From contig NC_091976.1 in assembly GCF_036711975.1 (NCBI RefSeq), positions 1-64,000 on the forward strand: a DNA stretch of 64,000 bases. Reading direction: 5' to 3'. This DNA is from Onthophagus taurus. Its lineage: Eukaryota > Arthropoda > Insecta > Coleoptera > Scarabaeidae. A program made the position numbers and the translations under genes. This document shows, piece after piece, positions 42,301 through 54,260 of this stretch. The notes below the pieces were generated by a model. That model ran no database searches. It had not been told where the DNA came from and saw nothing but the letters and a program-made list of their open reading frames with translations. How positions within the stretch are numbered: the stretch's first letter is position 1; the number at the start of each line of letters is the position of its first letter.

Positions 42301-43168
42301 TGCTGAGTGAAAACCTAGGGAATTCGTTCGTCGTGAATAATTTCTGGATGTTGTTGTTGTAATTTTTTTATCATTTCATGTTCGATAGTTTTGATCCAAG
42401 TGTTTTCGACTGTTTCTAAATCTTTAAATTCGCTTGGTTCATATTCTATTTGAAGTTAGTAATTTTTATCAAACTTTTTCTATAATTTTTGTGTGATTTA
42501 GAATAAATTGAATCTGCTTATTCAGATCTTAGGAAAATGATCTTCACCTGCAAGTTCCAGGTGTATAACTCATGTATAAATATTGAGCTGAACACGGTAT
42601 CGTTCTATTCTTAATATTCCGCACATTTTGAACAATTTCTACAAAATCACATTTATTTGTTAGGCTATCTTATCTAAAATTATAAACCCGATTTACATAA
42701 CTCTTATTTAAAAAATTCAAACACAGCCGTAAAATTTTTATTTACGTTAACAATTAGCAACTCTTCCTTTCCTTTCACTTCACTTTCTTTTATAAATCAT
42801 TCAGTTATAGAAAAAAAGTTTATCGCCTTATTATTAACGAATTCCGAACGCGATTTATAAAAACAATGAGTTTTCATTCAGTTAACAATTAAGCAAAAAA
42901 GAATTCGCTCGAAATCGTTTATAACAATAAACTCGTTCGGTGAACTTGCTGCTGGCTCGACAATAACAAACGGTTTCTCCCCGTAAAGAGACCGAACGAC
43001 GCCACACGTAGTGAAAGTACGATGATAAGCGCGCGGAGAAAGGCCAAGGGAAAATTTCTTCAACAGTCGTCGTCAAAAATCGGAATAATTCAATAGCGGT
43101 TTATTCTCGAAGAAGAAAACCTTTAAGTAATCTGCACGAACAAGTACAGTTATAATTTGATACAAGAA
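42301..43168. other. Upstream region of the small secreted-protein gene
   Basis: No coding frame is supported. A somewhat GC-richer stretch at ~42900-43075 lies just upstream of the predicted first exon and may contain its promoter and 5' UTR; no TATA box or other motif is distinctive. Confidence 0.4.
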
Positions 43169-43683
43169 ATGAGTAAGGTAATAAATTATTATTTAAATAA
43201 TTTTTTTATAATTAATTTTTGACGGCGTTTTTTTTTAAGATGTTAATTACTATATTAGATAAATTCGTGTATATTTTGGTTTGTACCGCGATTACAACTC
43301 AAGCGTTACAAATGGTTGGGCTTATTGAAGGACCAAAAGCTCTCGGTGAAATTAATTATGAAATAAATAATGGCAATTATGAATTTGGATTAAGAATGGG
43401 CGATGAAGAAAATCGAGGAAAACGACATACAGAGTCAAATACGGCGATTATGAATAACATTTTGAATGTACATTTTTCTTTATTTCAATTTTAAGTAATC
43501 ACACTGAATTTATTTTAGCTTCCAATGGATACCCTTCAAGCATTCGAGAATTTCTTAAAAAACGCTAAACCAGCTTTGGATAAATTGCACGAAATTGCTG
43601 AGAAACGAATGAAACAAGCTACCAAAGTGCAAATTAACGACCAAATTCATCAACAACAAAGACTTATTAGGCGATATAAATGA
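43169..43683 (+). CDS. Small probable secreted protein of unknown function, three exons
   Basis: Exons 43169-43177 (M S K), 43240-43467 and 43519-43683 join in frame to 133 residues. Introns are GTAATA...TTTTAAG and GTACAT...TTTTAG. The N-terminus (MSKMLITILDKFVYILVCTAITTQA) resembles a signal peptide with likely cleavage after ~25-28 residues. The rest is hydrophilic, with helix-forming segments such as LPMDTLQAFENFLKNAKPAL and LHEIAEKRMKQATKV, and ends QQQRLIRRYK. I do not recognise the family. An alternative frame just past the stop (NKDLLGDINEALDN) followed by a good acceptor at ~43736 and YMMYLAKYCYSYK hints at a longer C-terminus after a frameshift, so the 3' end is uncertain. Confidence 0.5.
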
Positions 43684-43974
43684 AGCTTTAGATAATGTTT
43701 TTAAATTAGATTTAAATTATTGTTTTTATTTGTTGTAGCGTTACATGATGTACCTTGCCAAATATTGTTATTCGTATAAGTAAGTTTTTATAAAATTACT
43801 TGGTAATAAAATTTTCTTATATTACGTTATTTTATAATTATTTTAGAACAATAACATGTCAAACAATAACAAAAAAATCAATGTATGTATGTAGATTGGC
43901 TTAATATCATGCCTACCTGAGAAATCATGTCTTACAGAAATCTTCTATAATCGAACATACAGTGTTGGATTAAA

Positions 43975-44480
43975 TCTTTTATCGAGTACATCAATCAAAT
44001 TCGCCTTAAAATGTTTTTAATATCTTGATGATATTTCAATTCGTTTACGAGATACGATGTTCTAAAAATTTGTATTTTATATCAATAACGTCAAACATGC
44101 AGACTTGGATTTAAATAATCATAACAACGATAATTATGAAAAATAAGAAATGTTTATGGCAGATTAAATATACAGTATATTTGCTTTAAAAGTTTACTAT
44201 TTCATGATGATATCTCAATTCGTTTTTGAGCTACGATTTTATAAAATTTGAATTTCATAACAATCAAACATGCAGACTTGGATTTAAAAGCTATAACAAC
44301 GATGATTATGGAAAACAGGAGCAGAATTATTTATGGTGCATTAAATCTTCATCAAATTTGTATTCACATATTTTTTATTTTATGTAGATATCTCAATTCG
44401 TTCTTGAGGTACCATTTTTTTAAATTAATATATCATATCTAACAATCAAACATATGTACACAATATGTAGTTGGATTTAA
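43975..44480. repeat. ~177-bp imperfect tandem repeat, three units
   Basis: Markers GATAT(C/T)TCAATTCGTT(T/C) at ~44030, 44210 and 44387, and ACATGCAGACTTGGATTT at ~44096 and 44271, give a ~175-180 bp period. Each unit also has ATTAAATCTT-like and GATTATG(A/G)AAAA words. It lies between the small gene and Caprin and is noncoding. Confidence 0.7.
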
Positions 44481-45159
44481 AAAACCTTTTAATTTTTTAT
44501 TTTAAAGTTCTTTGAATTTAAATGCAACTTTGCACAATTATCTCTCGAAAACTAATCGAGATTTTTTAATTGAAATCGTTAAATAAGCCTACATAAATGA
44601 AATCTCGTAAGTTTAGTGTAATAATTTTTGAACATAACCTAAATACAGTTATTTAAATCATGTCTGGAAAGTTGTTTATTGCAGGCGAGGAATATTAAGA
44701 GTACGAGGCCCTAGGCCATTAAATAAATTTGTGTTTAATCATTGGATTGAAATTTTATTTTGTTTTATTTGTTGTTATAAAAGTCGGTAAAGTAGAATTA
44801 GTAGATATTGGACATCTGTTATCAACGAAATTAATTAGACACAAAATATTGTTTATTTTATTTCAATTCGTAATAATTATAATGTAACACAATATATATA
44901 ATTTTACATATAACGTAAAACAATAGTTTATAAAAACAATTGTAATGTAGACTTAATTTAGAGTTGAAGAATAAAAATGGCCGGTAAAGAAGAAATTTAC
45001 GTTTCGAGCGAAATTATTTAAAATAAACTTAATTAATACGAAATAATTTGTTGTTAATTTACACACTACAAACAAAACGATTATTTAAAATTTCATCTAA
45101 AACTAAAAGTATTTCATCAAATTTAGGTGTAATAATTTTAAATTTGGCGGTACAATATC

Positions 45160-45401
45160 ATTTCCGTTTTCGCAAGTACAATCAGCGCCACTTTCGGCAA
45201 AAAACGTTGTCACCCGGTGACATTTCCGTTCGGTCGTGTCGGCTTTTTTGATGTGCCGCGTCTCGATCCGTCATTATAACCGTAAGTTAACGTTCCAGAA
45301 GGCTCAGAATCAAATCGTAAGTTGACGCACGGCTCGGCCCCACAATCAGTAAAGCACCGCGTTATTACGAATCCGCAACGGCCCCCGCGGACACAACCAA
45401 A
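45160..45401 (+). promoter_or_regulatory. CpG-rich 5' UTR/promoter region of Caprin
   Basis: A sharp rise in GC and CpG (CGGTCGTGTCGG, CCCGCGGACACAACC) directly before the Caprin start codon, in otherwise AT-rich DNA. No TATA box was found. The context of the start codon is CCAAAATGCC, a good insect initiation context. The transcription start itself is not determined. Confidence 0.5.
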
Positions 45402-48400
45402 ATGCCATCGGCGGCTAACGTCAAAATTGACAAGCAGCAAATCGCCGGCGAGGGTTCTACCAACGCTACGGTCGTGGTGGGCGACCCCTCAGTTACTGGC
45501 CCCAATTCAACAAACCCCTTACGACAAGCCATCATCACCATCGAACATAAAATACGAAATTTAGAGAAACGAAAGGTGAATTTTAATTTTTCTTATTTTG
45601 GTTGTGAAAGTTTGAGTGTTTGTCCTCGCCGCTGTTACTCGCCCAATTACTTTAATATAAATGCAATATTTTTTATTACTTAATTATTTTAGGCAAAATT
45701 AATATCATATAAACAACTACAAAGTTCTGGAAAGGAACTGAATCAAGATCAAAAGACGGCGATAGCGAAATTTGACGAAGTTGTACAAACGCTGGATTTT
45801 GCTCGCGATTTATGCAAGCAATTTATTGGATTGGCGCTTGTTTCTGAAAAGGAAGCGAAAAAGCAAGCGCGGAAAGATGCTTTGGCAAAAAGTCAATCTG
45901 AATTGGCCAAAGTGCGTGAAGTACTTCTTGTGCAGGACGCCTTAACTCAAATGGGACAAGAAAATATTAGGGACGATTTTCTACATGGAAGGAATGGTGC
46001 TGCACAACTCAGCGAGACTGATTTGAAGTACCTAATTGATTTTCAAAGAAAGTAAATTACCTATTATTTAAATTTAATATAATTTTTTTATAGATTATTA
46101 GACGATTTGTATACGAATGTAACTCCGAAGCATGAACCGGGTGATTCTCAAATATTTTGCACCCAAATTCAAGGCGCTGCAGAACATTTGCTTGCTGTTG
46201 TTGATGGTAAACCAAAGGAAATCTTTGGAAGCACTTACGGACATATAAAAGACATCATTGGGAAGATTCACGAAAGCGGATATTTCGATCAATCCCAGGT
46301 TATTAATTTATAATAAATAAATTTCGTAAATATTTGAATTGATTTTTAGCAGGAACAATTTGTTGAAGTTGTTGATGTTGAAACTGAAGAAGGCGTCGTT
46401 GAAGCCACCCCTTCGTTGGAAATAATTAACCATGAGATGATTGAATCGATTGACTCGATTACGATCGAGGCTCGGCCGCCACCGCCGCCACCCGTAGTTC
46501 AACCTTTAACGCCTGTTCAACCACCGCAACCGGTTGAGCCACCTCCGATGGTGCCGGTAATTCCGGCCGATCAACAACCTATTTATTATGCTGCCGCTCC
46601 GCAACATCAGCCCCCCCAACAACCGCAACAGCAACCACAACAACCACCTCCAAGACCACTTTCCGATGTCTTAGGAAATGGAAGCTTCACTTTTTTGCAG
46701 GTTGCTAATAATCTATCTACACGTTTTTTCTATTTCATTCTTTTCAGTTTTACTATTTAAACCTTCAATATTTAAACTATTTTCATTAAATTAATATTTC
46801 ACCTCTTATTAAGGGCGACGCGTTTATACATTTGGAGATTTTTTCATTTAATTTAATTAACATTTTGTTCATTCATTTCATAATGGTTTATACTATAAAA
46901 ATATATAGGTGTATCTAAATGACGTTCCCAAACTTCAGGCAGTGATTCTTTAGCAAATTTTAAAGGTATCCCATAAGGGATACCTTTACACGTTAAAGAC
47001 AGGAAAAATTAGTAGCGCCAGGAATCGAACTCAGGTCTCTCGTTAGCCGTTAGAGGTCAGTGCAACCGTCCTGTCTTTAACGTCTAAAAGATATCCATCC
47101 CTCCTTTCATTTATAATATGTTACTTACACGTTTAATAATAATTGCAATTAATGTTCATATACAGGTATATCTGAATGACGTTTCCAAACTTCAGGTGGT
47201 GATTCTTTAGCAAATTTTAAGGGTACTTTCTTATATGAACTGTGAGCGACTACGATTCCCCTAGGGAACTACGCCCCTTCAAAAAATTTTTTTTTTCTCT
47301 AAAACCATAGTAGGGCACGTTTCCAGCCTATTTGTACTTTCAATCTTCCCTTTTAAGTTACTAGTTTAAAGAACGAATTTAATTTACGAAAAATTTCGTT
47401 TATTAGAAAGATGAAAATATTCTAAAACTTTTTTGCTCCTCTGATGTTTTTCGAAAATTTTATAGTTTCTGAGAAAAAAAATAATTACTTAATTATTTTT
47501 ATTTTTTTTTTATTTTTTTGTATACTTATACAGGGTGGTTCAAATTCGATGTCCGAATAGGCTAACTCGGAAACTATAAGAGTTAGAAAAAAAGTAGCTT
47601 ACATGTCATGATCTCGTTTTTCGAGAAACTGCTAATGCCGAAAACCTCATAGCGCTATCGTCTTTTGTTTTTCCCCTAGAGGCCAAAATTGGAAATATCG
47701 TAAAACCAGCAAGTGCAATTATCTTCGTTATTATTATAGGTGGAGTATTATAACTAAGACATTATATGGACACTTTTTTATAGAGGATTGGATGACGTAG
47801 TCAAAAAAATTTTTTCGGTTTTAGATTTTGAGATATCATCACAATTTTCGTTTTTTTAAATGGAAACAACCACTGATTATTCGCTTATTAAATTCGTTAT
47901 TTTTTTCTGATTACAAAAATATAGGGTTCGACAGGTCTATTTCTTATTGTTTTAGAATAAAGCCAAAAATAAACTTTTTTTTAAATTTCCATCTAGTGTC
48001 ATCGACGAAATTAAATTTACAGTTTCCTGTAAATTATGGTACTATAACTAAAAATTAAAAAAACAAATTTCTGATGTTTGAAACAAATAAATTTGTTGAA
48101 CTATTTAATTTATATATGTTTTACACAAAAGTTGGAATAGATTGCATTATTTCACATTTTTTATTAATATTTAATATTATTATTAAATGACTTAATAAAT
48201 TATTGATAGATGGCGCTCATATATTTTTCTTTTGAATTCAAATAAACATAGCAACATTTGTTTGTATTCAAAAAGTGTCACTTTAAAAATCCTGTAATAA
48301 TATTAAATATTAATAAAAAATGTGAAATAATGCAATCTATTCCAACTTTTGTGTAAAACATATATAAATTAAATAGTTCAACAAATTTATTTGTTTCAAA

Positions 48401-51400
48401 CATCAGAAATTTGTTTTTTTAATTTTTAGTTATAGTACCATAATTTACAGGAAACTGTAAATTTAATTTCGTCGATGACACTAGATGGAAATTTAAAAAA
48501 AAGTTTATTTTTGGCTTTATTCTAAAACAATAAGAAATAGACCTGTCGAACCCTATATTTTTGTAATCAGAAAAAAATAACGAATTTAATAAGCGAATAA
48601 TCAGTGGTTGTTTCCATTTAAAAAAACGAAAATTGTGATGATATCTCAAAATCTAAAACCGAAAAAATTTTTTTGACTACGTCATCCAATCCTCTATAAA
48701 AAAGTGTCCATATAATGTCTTAGTTATAATACTCCACCTATAATAATAACGAAGATAATTGCACTTGCTGGTTTTACGATATTTCCAATTTTGGCCTCTA
48801 GGGGAAAAACAAAAGACGATAGCGCTATGAGGTTTTCGGCATTAGCAGTATCTCGAAAAACGAGATCATGACATGTAAGCTACTTTTTTTCTAACTCTTA
48901 TAGTTTCCGAGTTAGCCTATTCGGACATCGAATTTGAACCACCCTGTACACGAAAGTTGGAATAAATTTTTAATGAAAAATCTTAATAGGCTTTCCAATT
49001 TTTTTCAGAAATATTTGTGACATTTAAATATCAGTGTTTTTCTTACTATTGTTGTTATTTTACAAATTAATTTTTAAATAAAGTTCTATCGCATTTACGC
49101 TCATCACTCGACGTTTCAAAATTTTGAATAAAACAATGATAATAGTAAGAAATATACTTACATTTAAATGTCATAACTATTTCTGAAAAAAATTGCGAAG
49201 GCTATTAAGATTTTTTCATTAAAAATTCATTCCAACTTTCGATTAACAACCCTACAGCTTAACAGTTGGTGTTTGCTTATTTCATTTTTTTCTCGGAAAT
49301 TATTACATTTTCGAAGAACATTAAAGAGACAAAAAAGTTTTGGAATATTTTTATCTATCTAAGTGAAATTTTTCCAATGTATTTATAATTTTTGTAAAAA
49401 AAATCTAGGCATAACTTGAACGGGGTGGTTACGTTTAGTAACTTAGAAGGGAATACTGAAAGTACAAATAAGCTAGAAACGTGCCCTATTATCAGCTAAA
49501 CTTATTCAAAAAATTTCATTTTCCTGTTGTTTATAGTTCTTGAGAAAAAAAATGAAGCTAAAATTTTCCACCATTTTTGGAGGGACGTAGCTGTCCAGGG
49601 GAGTCGAAGTCGCTATAGTTCATATTGGAAAATACCCTTAAAATTTGCTAAAGAATCGCCCCCTGAAGTTTGGGAACGTCATTCAGATACACTTGTATAA
49701 GCACCGACATTCGTAACATTTCACGAACCTCAATCTCAAATTTAGATCATAGTCGCAAATTGTGAATTTTTGAGATGCATAAGTAGCTTCTTGGTATCTA
49801 GGTTCTACGCAATTTTTAATTTCGTTGTTTGATGTTCAGACGGTTATGTCGCCAGGTATTTGAATTAGTCTACTTTTCGAATGCGGCCAGGTTCTTTGTT
49901 GTTATCATCAATTTGTTTTTTCTTCTTCTTTATTATATTCAACGGTTACATTGACTAACCGTTGTAACCCTTCCAAGTTGTCATCAATCAAGATTGTGTC
50001 ACTGGTGTATCGGATGTTGTAAATCCATAATTTTAATATCAATCTCAGCATCATCAAGTGCTTCTCGCAATACTACTTCTGAGTAAAGATTGAACAGGAT
50101 TCTGATCAGAATGCTATTGGAAAGATTATTGTCGAATTTTATCCCAGGAAATCTGATGCCCAAAACGGATTTTGTTTTTAAGAAACTCTATTGTGCCTAT
50201 TTCTTATCTGAAGCCAAACTGGATATCAGCCGTGTCCCTTTCACGTTTTTAATTTATACATTGATGAATTATTTTAAGGAATATTTTTAGAGTATGGTTC
50301 ATAAGACTGATGAGTCGATATTTTTTACAAGTTCTGGACCTATTTACTTCAGGTAGTGGGATAAAGATAGGTTGTAGCCATTGTTGAGGGTAGTAACCAG
50401 TATCATAATTTGTGTTAAATATTTTACATAAAGTGGAATTTGAACTAGTTATGCATTCGTTGTTTTCAGATATCTTTGTGAGCTCGCTTCCGAATAGTTT
50501 TTCAATATATTTTTGCCAAACTTTGTTTTTCTCTTGAGAGTCGGAAACTATCCATCTGTCTTCGCCGACTAGCATACCCCTCTTGCTCTTTCTGGCAACA
50601 CCAGATGTTTCCTTTAACATTTTGTGTAATTTGAAGGTGTCGTGTTGGTTTTGGATATGTTTGGTCTCTGCGCATTCTTGTTTCAACCATTCATTGGTGG
50701 TTGCTATTCACACCACTTATTAATTAAATCTTGCTAACTTAGCCGATTTCAAAAACATTGTCCGTCTTTATCGTATCGTACCGTCCATTGTATCGCGGAT
50801 GTATTTATGTGGAAGTCGGCCGTGTTCACTTGTTGTAGTTGTAATAAAATGAAAGTTTAGCGGTGCGTCCCTCAAGGCCGCTAACGCCGAATCTTTCTAG
50901 GTCTAGTGATAGCGTTTGGTTAATTCCGGTTTTAGTTGTTAATGGCCACTAATTATCGTTGTCCGCTAGGAACTGTTAAAACACATACATTCGAGCCTGA
51001 AAATAATTGAAATTTGTGTTCTTATTGCGGCTAGCCTCTTCAATTTGTTAGCTGTGTCCTTGGTAATGTGAACCAGTCACACACTGAAGAATACCATTTG
51101 ATAAAAAAAAAACAAAGACCTTTCAATAAGGAACGAAATCAGCAAGGAGGTGAACACGAAGTACGTCGCGACAACTAACAGAGAGGATCTAACGAACTTA
51201 CTTTTTACCTACACTTTTGTTATTGATTTGATAGTATATGTGACCTGGACTATGGAAAGGGGGTTTAGGTGTCAAGAGGTCGATTTTGAAGTTTTGAATC
51301 TTCTAATAGTGTAAAGTGCGGTCTTTTTATTAAACTTAACCTCAGCTTCGCAACTATCTTCGCGGCTGAATTATTTGCATCGAAAGTTTAGTGTCTTTAA

Positions 51401-53671
51401 AAATTAGAAATGTAAAATTTAATTTTAGATTTTTTTTTCGTAGAAATAAAATTATATTTTCGCACATAAACCCCCTTTCCGTAGTCCAGCTTTTAGCCAC
51501 ACTATGGGTACTACTTGCAAAATATTTGGCAGTAATATGTTTTAGGACATTTTCTACACGATGGTGATATCATATTTTCAATTGGACGAATTATTTCAAA
51601 ATGGCGACTGTCAACTTTTTTTTTTTAAATAGAATGCCAAAATTTTTTTATTATTGAGATCCTAAAAACATTCTTTTTACGATAGTATTTTGTTTTTCTT
51701 AAAAATTCATTTCTTTCCCCATCAAAAAGCAACCTAACATTTTACCATAGTGATTATTTATTTTTATGTGGTGGGCACTGGTTAACAACAAAATCTTTGT
51801 TTTACGTTTCTATAAACTTTATTATTAATTACACTTAAACTTAAATACATATAAATTGCGATTAGTTATATAGCGAGAATTACGTAGGGAGCCTTGCTCC
51901 GCGTGAATTGAAGGGGTACTGTTTCGGTGGGTGTTAAATCGAAGACTGACTGAATAACTGATACGAGTTGAGCTCGCAGACTCCTTCTTTATTTTAGGTT
52001 ATAACTAAAAACCCTTTAAACACCGAAATATACACCCCAACGCATTCTCACACCTAACTCAACCCAATAAATAATGCGATAAAAAACCCTAATCTTGCGA
52101 CTCAAGACACTTCAAATCCAGACTAAACAAATGAGGCGATACAAATAAATCTAATATGAACGAACTAATATAATATAAATCTATCAAATCTAATATAAAT
52201 TAACCAATATAATATAAAATCTAACACATAGTGTGGCTAAAAAAAATAAGGCGCTTGAATCAGGCTGTATATTACTTGCTTTTGTATTATGTTTTGTATC
52301 TCTTGCCATTGTTCCATTCTTAGTAATAATGATTGTTTAAATTAGAATTTATCTACTGCTTCTAGTCTCTTCTTATATGTATAAGAAAAGCAATTTTTCA
52401 TAAATATACTACAGCGGCTGGAGAAGCACTACAATAATTTATTTGATATGTTATTTCTGTATACAGCATTTTCATGTCAACAGATGCGTATGTTAACGTA
52501 TCGAGGTCCGGGAGTCCATAACGAGTCGTTACCATTCCATGTCACGCGTACTTTTTCGGTAAATCTTTTTTCAGATATCTTTCGATTACGTTTATTCTTC
52601 AAGATTGAGCGAAGATGTAAAAGAGATAAGCAGATAGATAATTCGACACCTTGTCGTTCGCTTTAAAGACGTCTTCTGCTTTACTGTATTAATAACGGGT
52701 ATGGGCGTTGTGGTAAATTATTGTGGACAAAATCCAAACTAGGTACGAGGAATTTTCGTCACGATGTTTGTTTGATGCCGCAGTTGCTTTCTATGGTACT
52801 TGGTCGTTTCCTAACGCACTTCTTGGGCAAGGTTCTCACTTAGGTTGATTTTGTGGCCACCATCATTTTCTGGTAATCATCGTGACATAGGTTGTTGTTA
52901 GCTTTACTGTTAACTGCTTTCAAGTATTTGCTGATATCTTTGGAATATTGCGCTGTGAGGTTGGTAAACTGTTGAGCGGATTGTTTGGACAGACTTTGAA
53001 GTTAGTCAAGTCCGGCTCACCGCACTTTTTGGGTACTAGTACTTTAGTTGTCCGTATGTCAATGTGTAGCTTCACTCAATACAATTTTTATTTCATTTGA
53101 AGCACATTATATTAGCACTTTGAAATAAAACAAGATTCATCTTGCACAGACATAACCAGATGTGTTAAGTTTAGCCTTAATTGGAATGAATTATTAGTAT
53201 GTTTTAATTATAAATCTTTAATTTAATAACATAATTTAAAGTTGTTTGTTTTAATTTTAGGATTCAGAATTAGACACTCCACCAGAACAAATTCCAAGTC
53301 AAACATTTACCAATCAAAGTTATGTGCAAGGTCCGCCGCCTCCAATTCCAATGCCCCCACATTTCCAACCGTATCCGCAGCCGATACCTCCTCAACAACA
53401 ACAAGCGCAGCAGCAGCAACAACAACCCCCACCGCCTCAACAACTTTCGCCGTCCGTTCCTCAACAAACCAATAATTTGGATGAGGCGAACCATCATGAT
53501 CATCAAATGAATGACGTACAAAAGCAACGGGGTGGTCGTCCGCGCGCTGTTGGCGGGAATCAACAACAACCGTTTTACGCGAATAACAACGGATATAGTA
53601 ATCGACAGCGGCAAAATAGAAACGGCCCAGGACCGAGGTCATCGAATAATAATAACAGACATAACCAATAG
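45402..53671 (+). CDS. Capr: Caprin homologue (cell-cycle-associated RNA-binding protein), five exons
   Basis: Exons 45402-45575, 45693-46051, 46094-46298, 46350-46700 and 53261-53671 join to about 499 residues. Exon 4 could start 3 nt later at a CAGCAG-type acceptor. Residues ~45-245 form the conserved helical homology region (IEHKIRNLEKRKAKLISYK, DEVVQTLDFARDLCKQF, SETDLKYLIDFQRKLLDDLY). An acidic part then a P/Q-rich part follow. FTFLQDSELD, across the exon 4-5 junction (~357-368), corresponds to the G3BP/Rasputin-binding motif of Caprins. The C-terminus is P/Q-rich and ends in an R/G/N-rich tail (GGRPRAVGG, RQRQNRNGPGPRSS) for RNA binding. Caprins act in cytoplasmic mRNP/stress granules with FMR1 and G3BP. 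It is shorter than the human (709 aa) protein, as far as these exons show. Confidence 0.9.
46909..47100. repeat. TIR fragment plus tRNA-like hairpin in Caprin intron 4
   Basis: 46909-46980 repeats the end of the element at 47163-49695 (GACGTTCCCAAACTTCAGG, GATTCTTTAGCAAATTTTAA). It runs into the palindrome GGTATCCCATAAGGGATACC. Then a perfect 15-bp inverted repeat ACGTTAAAGACAGGA (46990-47004 and 47069-47083) encloses 64 nt. On the minus strand that interval has GAGTTCGATTCC, matching the tRNA B box. A full cloverleaf cannot be drawn with confidence. Confidence 0.5.
47531..48946. mobile_element. Near-perfect 1.4-kb palindromic element
   Basis: 1,416 bp flanked by TA (47529-47530 and 48947-48948). 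Arms ~47531-48184 and 48293-48946 (654 bp each) start CAGGGTGGTTCAAATTCGAT and are in exact register about a centre at 48238.5. I found one mismatch in the outer 100 bp. The loop is ~108 bp. The identical 76-aa frames at 47828-48058 (+) and 48419-48649 (-) are just the two arms. Confidence 0.9.
48951..49241. mobile_element. Small foldback element beside the large palindrome
   Basis: 291 bp with ~130-bp inverted arms starting CGAAAGTTGGAATAAATTTT at the left and CGAAAGTTGGAATGAATTTT inverted at the right. They share TTTTTTTCAGAAATA, GACATTTAAAT and TTCTTACTATT. It begins 2 bp after the TA that ends the large palindrome. Confidence 0.7.
49790..50720 (-). pseudogene. RTE-type LINE reverse-transcriptase remnant in Caprin intron 4
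   Basis: Minus-strand frame 50686-50249 reads VWQKYIEKLFGSE, FNTNYDTGYYPQQWLQPIFIPL and KYRLISLMNHTLKIFLKII. It then continues with stops as RERDTADIQFGFR, LREALDDAEIDI, DNLEGLQRLVNVTVEY and RKVD.FKYLAT. These match the order of reverse-transcriptase blocks in RTE-like insect LINEs. The YADD box is lost, both ends are missing, and frameshifts and stops are numerous. It is antisense to Caprin. Confidence 0.7.
51245..51490. mobile_element. Possible MITE with inverted ends CTGGACTATGGAAAGGGGG
   Basis: CTGGACTATGGAAAGGGGG plus TTTA at ~51247 and its near reverse complement TAAACCCCCTTTCCGTAGTC plus CAG at ~51466-51488. No target duplication was seen. Directly adjoining, TTTTAGCCACACTATG (51490) pairs with CATAGTGTGGCTAAAA (52229-52244), suggesting a second element at ~51490-52245. 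Confidence 0.5.
52246..53260. other. End of Caprin intron 4, nothing else recognised
   Basis: No repeat with ends, RNA gene or protein frame is supported. The 72-aa frame at 52448-52666 has no signature. The acceptor TTTAATTTTAG at 53250-53260 precedes exon 5. Confidence 0.5.
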
Positions 53672-54260
53672 CCAACGGAGCGCGACCTTCTTTCCTGTTT
53701 CCTAACTAATAATAACAATAGCATTTTCCAAGAAGCAGTTGTGTGAGAAGTTGAGATGTGTACAACGTCAATTTGCACGCAAATGCGAAAAAGGCGATAT
53801 AAAGATGATGATGGACTAAAAAAAATTAAAAAAAAAAAATGAGACCGGCATAAATTATTAACAATAATGATAATAAAATTAAAAATAAAAAGAATAATTG
53901 GAAACGGGGATAACCACCTGTAAATCGAAATTGCGTTAAGTTATTATTATTTTTAGTTCATTTTGGGTCCCGCATTATAATTGTACATGTGTAAGTGAAT
54001 GCAACACTGTTTAACAATTTTTCGTTTTCCTCAGTTAATAAGTGTAGTGTAATTAATTACTCATTGCACAACTGTATTCAATTTATACAGGGCAGTGTAA
54101 ATATTTACCGTTTACGCATTTTATGTACTACTATTACTACAATGTATAAGTAGGTTTTCTTTTTGTTCTTCTTTCCAATAAGGTTTATGTAACACGGTTC
54201 GTTTTTACCTTTTCAGTATCGATGAACCCTAGATATTTAAACTAAAAAATAAAATATAAT
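53672..54260 (+). other. Caprin 3' UTR (probable)
   Basis: AT-rich sequence after the stop codon with candidate polyadenylation signals AATAAA near 53868 and 54246. The latter is followed by a GT/T-rich stretch. The exact end of the transcript cannot be fixed. Confidence 0.4.

Larger units (their letters stand above)
47163..49695. mobile_element. Foldback element (TA target) in Caprin intron 4, host to nested palindromes
   Basis: Ends CAGGTATATCTGAATGACGT and, inverted, CAAGTGTATCTGAATGACGT are flanked by TA. Arms of several hundred bp share ACTTCAGG, GATTCTTTAGCAAATTTTAA, GTAGGGCACGTTTC-type and TTTGTACTTTCA words and are clearly diverged from each other. Inside lie a younger palindrome (47531-48946) and a small one (48951-49241). 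Noncoding. Confidence 0.75.

Noticed and set aside
45210-45440. Minus-strand frame over the Caprin first exon
   Set aside because: Antisense of the CpG-rich Caprin 5' end; the plus strand carries the Caprin coding sequence with proper splice sites.
47828-48649. Two identical 76-aa frames on opposite strands
   Set aside because: They are the two arms of one palindrome.
52448-52666. 72-aa frame in Caprin intron 4
   Set aside because: No protein signature and no splice sites in frame with exon 4 or exon 5.
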